DNA from: RGIG4608 sp045635885
GTDB lineage: Bacteria; Bacillota; Clostridia; Oscillospirales; CAG-272
Assembly (NCBI GenBank): GCA_045635885.1
Contig: JAZTWO010000034.1
Coordinates: forward strand, 1-6,952
Direction: 5' to 3'
Length of the DNA stretch: 6,952 bases
The stretch's first letter is position 1. Each line of letters opens with the position of its first letter. Positions 1 to 5,369 of this stretch are shown one piece after another. Below the pieces are notes generated by a model. That model saw only the letters and a list, made by a program, of their open reading frames with translations, was not told the origin of the DNA and made no database searches. The translations under genes were made by a program, and so were the position numbers.

Positions 1-141
1 TACTCACATAAGGGGATTTTGTTGGTCAAACCGATAAAACACTTGTGTTTTATCGAAAATTTACGTCGAGTCAGTGCAAACCAAAGCGATAAAAAAGTTT
101 TGCCAAGCTTTTTCAAAAGCGGAAATCTTTACTTTGTAACT
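1..141. repeat. Left copy of a 141-bp terminal inverted repeat
   Basis: Bases 1-141 are an exact reverse complement of 6812-6952. The match breaks at base 142 (c here, t in the reverse complement of the other copy). Inside lie a strong palindrome (32-55), a weaker hairpin (107-120) and a competing pairing of 92-97 with 108-113. The core AAAGCG recurs near 83, 116 and 150, about 33-34 bp apart. It begins at the first base of the window, so the true outer limit of the repeat is not visible. I read it as one copy of a dispersed non-coding repeat rather than the end of a transposon, because nothing between the copies resembles a transposase. Confidence 0.95.
32..55. repeat. Perfect palindrome (hairpin) inside the terminal repeat
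   Basis: An 11-bp arm (CGATAAAACAC, 32-42) is followed by TT and then its exact complement (45-55). It could form a hairpin in RNA from either strand, or a cruciform. The right-hand copy has the same palindrome at 6898-6921. No T-run follows directly on this strand, so it is not a classic terminator. Confidence 0.85.
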
Positions 142-175
142 CCCCTAACAAAGCGGAAAACGGTACTTTCTAACT
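114..175 (+). repeat. Two tandem 28-bp units, period about 34 bp (left)
   Basis: Two related units occur here, at 114-141 and about 148-175. Each has the pattern CAAA(A)GCGGAAA, then a variable part, then TACTTT(G/C)TAACT. The first contains the short dyad TTAC-TTT-GTAA (129-139). Unit 1 belongs to the exact terminal repeat, while unit 2 lies in the diverged extension. Positions 142-178 match the right-hand side at 26 of 37 bases, with the innermost 15 (164-178) identical. This shows that the repeat family continues inward past the exact 141-bp block. Confidence 0.7.
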
Positions 176-221
176 TTTAAACAACACATAAAATTCCACG
201 CAAACGAAAGGCAGAATCAAT

Positions 222-833
222 ATGAAAAAGGTAAAATTGTCGCCTTTGTGTGCGATATGGATACTAATTCTATTTCAATTTCAAGCACGATATATAATCC
301 CGCTTCTTTGTGCGATAATTTTGCACGAATTGGGTCACTTGACGGTTGCGAAAATTTTAAAAATCCAAATAAAATGCTTAGAGATATCAATTCTTGGGGC
401 ACGAATCGTCACTCAAAACGAGTTGTCCTATAAGGACGAATTTATGCTCGCCCTCGGTGGCCCGTTTGCAGGATTTTTGGGCTTTTTGTTCACTCTGCCA
501 ATATCAGTTTGCAATCCGACACCACTTGACGAAGCATTTCTGCTCCCCTTTTCGCTAATTTCCCTGTGCCTGACACTATTCAATCTCATTCCGCTCGCCA
601 CACTCGACGGTGGGCGAATGCTTTTTTGTGTCCTTTGCATCACGTTTCCACTGAATTTGGCATCAAAAATCATGTCCGTCGCCTCGTTTTTGACCCTCTT
701 TTCATTTTGGATATTTTCGGTATATTTGGTGCTAAAAGCATCTCTTGGACTCTCAATGCTCGTTTTTTGTGCAATTTTCTTCTCAAAATGCTTTATTTTT
801 GGCAACAAAAACAGAGATTATGCGAGATTTTAA
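222..833 (+). CDS. Site-2-type intramembrane metalloprotease, M50 family (SpoIVFB-like)
   Basis: This 203-residue hydrophobic protein has the two hallmarks of zinc-dependent site-2 proteases. One is HELGH at residues 35-39, inside a membrane helix, supplying two zinc-binding histidines and the catalytic glutamate. The other is NLIPLATLDGGR at 121-132, where D129 should be the third zinc ligand. A conserved LALGGPFAG stretch (77-85) lies between them. About six membrane segments are apparent. Such enzymes cut other membrane proteins within the bilayer; SpoIVFB activates pro-sigma-K during sporulation. This protein ends soon after the last helix and lacks the C-terminal CBS domain of Bacillus SpoIVFB, and no SpoIVFA-like partner is visible, so the substrate is unknown. 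The start is supported by GAAAGG at 206-211, 10 nt upstream. I find no convincing promoter; the gene begins about 43 bp inside the repeat, so transcription may enter from the left. Confidence 0.88.
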   Translation: MKKVKLSPLCAIWILILFQFQARYIIPLLCAIILHELGHLTVAKILKIQIKCLEISILGARIVTQNELSYKDEFMLALGGPFAGFLGFLFTLPISVCNPTPLDEAFLLPFSLISLCLTLFNLIPLATLDGGRMLFCVLCITFPLNLASKIMSVASFLTLFSFWIFSVYLVLKASLGLSMLVFCAIFFSKCFIFGNKNRDYARF

Positions 834-945
834 GAGATTATTTGAGTAAATAAGGTGTTTTTTTGATTTACTTCTATTTGCTTACGGATAATTCAAAATT
901 TTCTTGATTTTTGCCGATTTTTTTCGACTTTTTTTCGCAAACCTA
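834..945. other. T-rich intergenic stretch, no gene seen
   Basis: No credible coding sequence lies between the M50 gene and the potA promoter. A weak possible hairpin pairs AGTAAAT (845-851) with ATTTACT (866-872) around a 14-nt loop containing a run of seven T. It might end the M50 transcript, but it does not have the normal stem-then-T-run order. Confidence 0.5.
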
Positions 946-956
946 TTGCATTTTTT
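906..956 (+). promoter_or_regulatory. Helically phased T-tracts upstream of the potA promoter
   Basis: T-runs lie at 908-912, 918-924 and 929-935, with centres 11 bp apart. Another at 951-956 falls two turns further on and overlaps the -35 region. The first three are units of a degenerate 10-11 bp repeat of the form GA(T/C)TTTTT plus C/G bases. Runs of A or T repeated at the helical period bend DNA and can raise promoter activity. That this happens here is an inference. Confidence 0.5.
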
Positions 957-974
957 CTTCATATCTGCTACAAT
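946..974 (+). promoter_or_regulatory. Sigma-A-type promoter for the pot operon
   Basis: TTGCAT (946-951) and TACAAT (969-974) are separated by 17 bp, and the -10 is preceded by TGC, an extended -10 feature. The predicted start of transcription is near 981, giving a leader of about 77 nt before potA. A perfect TATAAT at 981-986 is an alternative -10 with only a poor -35. No operator or riboswitch was recognised in the leader. Confidence 0.7.
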
Positions 975-1041
975 ATTGGCTATAATGGATAAGAATGAGC
1001 ATTTTGATGCCCATTCCCCATTCCCTAAATATTTTTTACAT

Positions 1042-1046
1042 AGGAG
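1042..1046 (+). promoter_or_regulatory. Ribosome binding site that sets the potA start
   Basis: AGGAG lies 11 nt before the in-frame ATG at 1058. The longer in-frame ATG at 995 has no Shine-Dalgarno site and falls very close to the predicted transcription start. The start at 1058 is therefore preferred. An out-of-frame ATG at 1051 sits between this site and the potA start. Confidence 0.65.
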
Positions 1047-1057
1047 TATTATGCGGA

Positions 1058-2224
1058 ATGAAAGAAAACAACAACAATATTATTAAACCAAAGGTAACTT
1101 ATACCGACACAAAAGTGGTTGACTTAAAGCACATTTCAAAGCAGTATGACGGTGAAACCGTGCTTCACGACATCAACCTCTATATAAGAGACAAGGAGTT
1201 TGTAACCCTTCTCGGCCCATCCGGTTGCGGAAAGACTACAACCCTTCGTATCATTGGCGGTTTCGAAACCCCCGATGAAGGTAAGGTGCTTTTCGAGGGC
1301 AAGGAAATTAACGACCTCCCACCCAATAAAAGACACATCAACACCGTGTTCCAAAAGTATGCACTCTTCCCCCACCTCAACGTTTATGAAAATATCGCCT
1401 TCCCCCTTCGAATAAAGAAGCGCCCCGAAAGCGAAATTAAAGAAAAAGTAACCGAAATGCTTAAAATGGTTGCGCTTTCCGGCTTCGAAAACAAAAGCGT
1501 TAGCACAATGTCGGGCGGTCAGCAGCAGCGAGTTGCAATTGCTCGTGCCCTTATCTCCCACCCAAGAGTTCTCCTTCTTGATGAACCACTTGGTGCGCTT
1601 GACTTAAAGCTTCGCAAGGATATGCAGGTCGAACTTAAAAACATTCAGCAGCGCATTGGCATCACGTTCATATACGTTACGCACGACCAAGAGGAAGCAC
1701 TTTCAATGTCCGATACCATTGTGGTAATGGCAGACGGTGAAATTCAGCAAATCGGTACTCCCACCGACATCTATAACGAGCCCAAAAATGCTTTTGTTGC
1801 AGACTTTATCGGTGAGTCAAATATTATCGACGGAATAATGCTCTCTGACTATAGCGTTCGCTTTGCAGGACATACATTCAACTGTCTTGACAAGGGCTTT
1901 GACACAAACGAGCAGGTTGACGTTGTTGTTCGTCCTGAGGACGTTGACGTTGTTGAACCCGAAAAGGGTATGCTCACAGGCAAGGTTTCAGCCGTGACAT
2001 TCAAGGGCGTTCACTATGAGATAATCGTTGACATCAAGGGCTTTAAGTGGATGATTCAATCCACAGACTACGTTGCTCCTGAGCAATTTATTGGTCTTTA
2101 TATCGAGCCGGATGCAATTCATATTATGAAGAAATCCAAATATTCAGGTATGTTTGGCGACTACTCATCCTTCTCTGACGAGCTTGATATGCTCTCTGAC
2201 GCAGAAAGCGCAGAAGAATTTTAA
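1058..2224 (+). CDS. potA: Spermidine/putrescine ABC transporter ATP-binding protein PotA
   Basis: This is the ATPase of a polyamine importer, working on the inner face of the membrane with PotB and PotC. From the 1058 start it has 388 residues, close to E. coli PotA (378). All nucleotide-binding elements are present: Walker A GPSGCGKTT (53-61), Q-loop Q99 in VFQKYALFPHLNVYENIAF, signature MSGGQQQRVAIARAL (151-165), Walker B RVLLLDEP with catalytic E176, the D-loop LGALD, and H-loop H209 in YVTHDQEEAL. A C-terminal TOBE-type domain begins around VDVVVRPEDV (about 287) and is typical of the PotA/MalK/CysA group. The protein has an Asn-rich N-terminal extension and an acidic, Ser-rich tail. Its position ahead of potB, potC and potD fixes the substrate class as polyamine. 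Binding of spermidine rather than putrescine cannot be decided here. Confidence 0.95.
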   Translation: MKENNNNIIKPKVTYTDTKVVDLKHISKQYDGETVLHDINLYIRDKEFVTLLGPSGCGKTTTLRIIGGFETPDEGKVLFEGKEINDLPPNKRHINTVFQKYALFPHLNVYENIAFPLRIKKRPESEIKEKVTEMLKMVALSGFENKSVSTMSGGQQQRVAIARALISHPRVLLLDEPLGALDLKLRKDMQVELKNIQQRIGITFIYVTHDQEEALSMSDTIVVMADGEIQQIGTPTDIYNEPKNAFVADFIGESNIIDGIMLSDYSVRFAGHTFNCLDKGFDTNEQVDVVVRPEDVDVVEPEKGMLTGKVSAVTFKGVHYEIIVDIKGFKWMIQSTDYVAPEQFIGLYIEPDAIHIMKKSKYSGMFGDYSSFSDELDMLSDAESAEEF

Positions 2225-2262
2225 TTGAGTTTTACTCACTACTGCAATTCCGAAACAAAGGA

Positions 2263-2280
2263 AATCTCATTTTTGAGATT
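2263..2280 (+). promoter_or_regulatory. Hairpin in the potA-potB gap
   Basis: AATCTCA (2263-2269), loop TTTT and TGAGATT (2274-2280) form a 7-bp stem-loop. It directly follows the only purine-rich Shine-Dalgarno-like stretch in the gap (AAAGG, 2257-2261), which otherwise lies 32 nt from the potB start. If folded, the stem-loop would shorten the effective distance to about 14 nt. There is no T-run, so it is not a terminator. Confidence 0.5.
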
Positions 2281-2284
2281 ATGG

Positions 2285-2318
2285 TCATAAATAATGAAAA
2301 ATAAAAAGTCATTTATGA
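2285..2318 (+). promoter_or_regulatory. Possible hairpin enclosing the potB start codon
   Basis: TCATAAAT (2285-2292) is the exact complement of ATTTATGA (2311-2318), leaving an 18-nt loop that contains the potB ATG at 2294. The stem is all A/U except one pair at the base, so it would be weak. A role in translation is an inference. Confidence 0.3.
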
Positions 2319-3106
2319 GCTCTATTGCGGCAGCGCCCCATATTTTTTGGGCAATACTATTCATTGTTCTTCCATTGATAATTGTAATTGGATATGCCTT
2401 CACTGACCCAGAGGGTGCTTTCACCCTTGAAAACGTGACCTCATTAAAAGATTACGTATCAATATTCGGACTTTCAATAGAGCTTTCAGTTATAGCAACG
2501 TTTATCTGCCTTCTTATTGGATATCCGTTGGCTTATATAATTGCAAGAAGCAACCCAAAGCATCAAAAGATTTACATAATGCTTCTTATGCTCCCCATGT
2601 GGACAAACCTTCTTATCAGAACATACTCCATAATGGCGCTTCTTGACGACGGTGGTTTTATTAACACCATGCTTGGCACAAATTTCCACATTGTTGGAAC
2701 AAAGGGTGCAGTTATATTCGGTATGGTATATGACTTCTTGCCCTATATGGTGCTTCCCATCTACACTTGCGTTTCAAAAATCGACAAGCATATGTGGGAG
2801 GTTGCAAGCGACCTTGGTTGCAACACAGTCACCACCTTAACAAAGGTTATTCTTCCCCTCTCCCTTTCAGGAATTATTTCAGGTGTTACAATGGTATTCG
2901 TGCCATCAATTTCAACCTTCTATATTTCCCAAAAGCTTGGCGGAGGCACGTTTGAGCTTATCGGCGACACAATTGAACGTCAATTTGTAACCGGCTCTTA
3001 TAACGTGGGGGCTGCAATTTCACTTGTAATGATGGTTCTTATTCTCATCTCTCTTGGAGTTATGAACTACTTCACAGAGGATAGCGAAGGAGGTATCATT
3101 CCATGA
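2294..3106 (+). CDS. potB: Spermidine/putrescine ABC transporter permease PotB
   Basis: This is one of two permeases forming the membrane channel of the polyamine importer. Its 270 residues match the family length (E. coli PotB 275). It shows about six membrane helices, the first at about 14-35. The cytoplasmic EAA loop, which docks onto the ATPase, reads EVASDLGCNTVTTLTKVILP (169-188). The stretch MLPMWTNLLIRTYS (99-112) is characteristic of PotB. The start is fixed because TAA at 2288-2290 lies in frame just upstream and no better start follows. There is no good Shine-Dalgarno site at the usual distance, and the start region can fold (see 2263-2318). The stop codon overlaps the potC start as ATGA. 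Confidence 0.95.
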   Translation: MKNKKSFMSSIAAAPHIFWAILFIVLPLIIVIGYAFTDPEGAFTLENVTSLKDYVSIFGLSIELSVIATFICLLIGYPLAYIIARSNPKHQKIYIMLLMLPMWTNLLIRTYSIMALLDDGGFINTMLGTNFHIVGTKGAVIFGMVYDFLPYMVLPIYTCVSKIDKHMWEVASDLGCNTVTTLTKVILPLSLSGIISGVTMVFVPSISTFYISQKLGGGTFELIGDTIERQFVTGSYNVGAAISLVMMVLILISLGVMNYFTEDSEGGIIP

Positions 3107-3930
3107 AAAAATATGCATCAAGAATTTACCTTTGCATTATCTTTGCAATTCTCTATATACCAATTCTCACGCTTGTTCTCTTCTCGTTCAATGCAAGCGA
3201 AAGCACCGCAAACTTCACGGGGTTTAGCTTTGATTGGTATATAAAACTCTTTCAAGACGAGGCGGCGTTTATAGCACTTCGCAACACACTTATTTTGGCA
3301 GTTTGCTCTGCGCTCCTTTCAACAGTGATTGGTACTGCAGCGGCAGAGGGCATTTATAAAATGAGAACAAAGTGGTTCAAGAAATTGGTTAATAGCGTTA
3401 CAAACGTTCCAATGATGAACCCAGATATCGTAACAGGCGTTTCATTTATGCTCTTCTTTGCGGCGGTTGTGGCAATTTTCAAAATTGCAGACTATGATAG
3501 CATAGGCTTTTTCGCAATGCTTGTCGCACACACAACCTTCTGCCTCCCCTATGTAATTTTGAACGTTTTGCCTAGAATCAATGAGCTTGGAAATTCCCTT
3601 TCCGAAGCGGCCCTTGACCTTGGATGCACTCCAATGCAGGCGTTCTTTAAGGTTAAACTCCCCAATATTATGCCCGGTGTTATTTCAGGTATGGTAATGG
3701 CGTTTACACTCTCTCTTGACGATTTCGTTATTTCGTATTTCGTCAGTCCATCCAACTTCCAAACCCTTCCTCTCTTGATTTATTCAATGACGAAGAAAAC
3801 CGTTAAACCCGATATGTATGCGCTTTCAACACTCATTATCGTAACGGTATTCACACTTCTCATTCTCTCAAATATTAAGAGCATGAGAAAAACGGATAAT
3901 CGCACAAGAAAAGGGGGAAGAAGAAGATGA
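3103..3930 (+). CDS. potC: Spermidine/putrescine ABC transporter permease PotC
   Basis: This is the second channel-forming permease, pairing with PotB. It has 275 residues against 264 in E. coli PotC. About six membrane helices are visible, the first at about 9-28. The EAA loop reads EAALDLGCTPMQAFFKVKLP (168-187), and the PotC-type segment FTLSLDDFVISYF follows at 201-213. It ends in a strongly basic tail (MRKTDNRTRKGGRRR), as expected for a cytoplasmic C-terminus. A strong AAGGAGG (3087-3093) lies inside the end of potB, 9 nt before the ATG. Both ends overlap neighbouring genes by ATGA, which implies translational coupling of potB, potC and potD. Confidence 0.95.
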   Translation: MKKYASRIYLCIIFAILYIPILTLVLFSFNASESTANFTGFSFDWYIKLFQDEAAFIALRNTLILAVCSALLSTVIGTAAAEGIYKMRTKWFKKLVNSVTNVPMMNPDIVTGVSFMLFFAAVVAIFKIADYDSIGFFAMLVAHTTFCLPYVILNVLPRINELGNSLSEAALDLGCTPMQAFFKVKLPNIMPGVISGMVMAFTLSLDDFVISYFVSPSNFQTLPLLIYSMTKKTVKPDMYALSTLIIVTVFTLLILSNIKSMRKTDNRTRKGGRRR

Positions 3931-5336
3931 AAACTAAAATCTTATTCCTTATTTTAATTCTTGTAACTCTCCTTCTCTGCTCATGCGGAAGCCCAGAGGG
4001 CGTTGAAGAAAACAAAAAATATGAAACCATCAATCTCAATATCTATAACTGGGGTGAATATATCTCTGACGAAGATGACGAGGAATGTGGTCTTTTCGAC
4101 GTAAATGCGGCATTTGAAGAGTATTTTAACACCACTCTTGCAGATAAATACGGTTTTTACGTTAAGGTAAACTACTCCACCTATGCAACAAATGAAGATA
4201 TGTTTGCAAAGCTTTCAAACAGTGCGGTGGCTTATGACGTGGTTGTCCCCTCTGACTACATGATTCAAAAGATGGTTGAAAACAATATGCTGCGCCCCCT
4301 CGATTACTCAATTTTGACCAATTACGGCAATATTGACGACGAGTTTAAGAATATGCCCTACGATCCCGATAATATGTATAGTGTTCCCTATACTTACGGT
4401 ATGGTCGGCATCATCTATAACTCCGAATTTGTAAAGGCAGAGGACGTTGTCGATGAAAGCTGGAATTTGCTTTGGAATCAGAATTCCAAGGGCGAATCCC
4501 TTTCATATCAAGGCAAAATTTTGCAGTTCAATAACCCCCGTGATGCATTTGCAACCGCAATGTATAAAAACGGGCTTGACATCAACTCTGACAATCCTGA
4601 GGATTGGAACAAGGCTCTTGAAGAGCTCAAAAAGCAAAAGCCCATTCTTCAGGGCTATGTAAATGACGAAATATTTAACAAAATGAAGGGTGCTTCGGCA
4701 TACATTGCCCCATATTTTGCAGGCGACTTTTTAACAATGGCTGCGGATAATAATGACCTTCGTTTCTATTACCCAAGTGAGGGCACAAACTATTTCGTTG
4801 ACGCATTTTGCATTCCCAAAACCTCACACAACGACGAAAATTCCCCTAACTACAAGGCAGCAAACGAGTATATCAACTATATGATCGGACGTGAAGCCGC
4901 AACGGCAAACGCACTCTACATCGGATATGCTTCGCCAAACAAGGCGGTTGTTGAATATGAATATTACCAAGAAATGCTTGATTATAACTATAGCGTTTAT
5001 AACGAGGACGAAACAGAATGCCTTGTTGATGCTTGGGAAATTCTTTACGGTAAATCAAAAGAAGAAGCGAATGTGAACTATCCACACAAAAATCCTGCTT
5101 ATGAGAACTATAAAATAAGCCCCGATGGAGTTGACATTCAAACTCACGTTAACGAGCTTTGGGAATCATTGAAAACAGAGAATTCAACTGAAGCTTGGAT
5201 TCACGTCACAAGCATCGCAATAGTTGTTGGTGTTCTCGGTTTTGCAATTCAAACAACCTACGTTAAGAAAAAACGTTCAAAATTCTATCGTGATAGAGAT
5301 AGAGAGCTTAAAAAACAAAGACAAATTAACAAATAA
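3927..5336 (+). CDS. potD: Polyamine-binding lipoprotein PotD with an extra C-terminal membrane anchor
   Basis: This is the substrate-binding protein of the importer. Residues 1-20 form a lipoprotein signal with lipobox LCSC, so C20 should be lipidated. PotD-like segments follow: NIYNWGEYIS (38-47), YSTYATNEDMFAKL (83-96), YDVVVPSDYMIQKM (103-116) and NYFVDAFCIP (288-297). In the last, D292 probably corresponds to the amine-binding Asp of E. coli PotD. At 469 residues it is much longer than E. coli PotD (348). The surplus lies in an acidic, Tyr-rich region (about 340-420) and a hydrophobic helix (about 424-445) followed by a highly charged basic tail (KKKRSKFYRDRDRELKKQR). The protein may thus be anchored at both ends. 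AAGGGGG at 3911-3917 is the ribosome binding site, and the ATG overlaps the potC stop. It is the last gene of the operon. Confidence 0.93.
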   Translation: MKTKILFLILILVTLLLCSCGSPEGVEENKKYETINLNIYNWGEYISDEDDEECGLFDVNAAFEEYFNTTLADKYGFYVKVNYSTYATNEDMFAKLSNSAVAYDVVVPSDYMIQKMVENNMLRPLDYSILTNYGNIDDEFKNMPYDPDNMYSVPYTYGMVGIIYNSEFVKAEDVVDESWNLLWNQNSKGESLSYQGKILQFNNPRDAFATAMYKNGLDINSDNPEDWNKALEELKKQKPILQGYVNDEIFNKMKGASAYIAPYFAGDFLTMAADNNDLRFYYPSEGTNYFVDAFCIPKTSHNDENSPNYKAANEYINYMIGREAATANALYIGYASPNKAVVEYEYYQEMLDYNYSVYNEDETECLVDAWEILYGKSKEEANVNYPHKNPAYENYKISPDGVDIQTHVNELWESLKTENSTEAWIHVTSIAIVVGVLGFAIQTTYVKKKRSKFYRDRDRELKKQRQINK

Positions 5337-5369
5337 AAATAGTCCCACCATTTAGGTGGGATTATTTTT
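5335..5369. terminator. Bidirectional Rho-independent terminator between potD and the SLH gene
   Basis: AGTCCCACC (5341-5349), loop ATTTA and GGTGGGATT (5355-5363) form a GC-rich stem with one G-U pair. A-runs on the left (5335-5339) and T-runs on the right (5365-5369) flank it, so it can end transcription in both directions. The potD stop codon (5334-5336) touches its left edge. The stop codon of the minus-strand gene (5352-5354) lies in the loop. Confidence 0.92.

Noticed and set aside
114..175. A short CRISPR-like array
   Set aside because: There are only two units with a 6-nt spacer, the units are imperfect, and no cas genes are present.
166..194. A promoter for the M50 gene (TAAAAT at 189-194)
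   Set aside because: The matching -35 position (CTTTCT) is poor, and no better pair was found upstream of the gene.
845..872. A terminator after the M50 gene
   Set aside because: The 7-bp AT-rich stem has a 14-nt loop, and the T-run lies inside the loop rather than after the stem.
995..1057. An N-terminal extension of PotA starting at 995
   Set aside because: There is no ribosome binding site, the ATG lies at or near the predicted transcription start, and the 21 extra residues do not resemble PotA.
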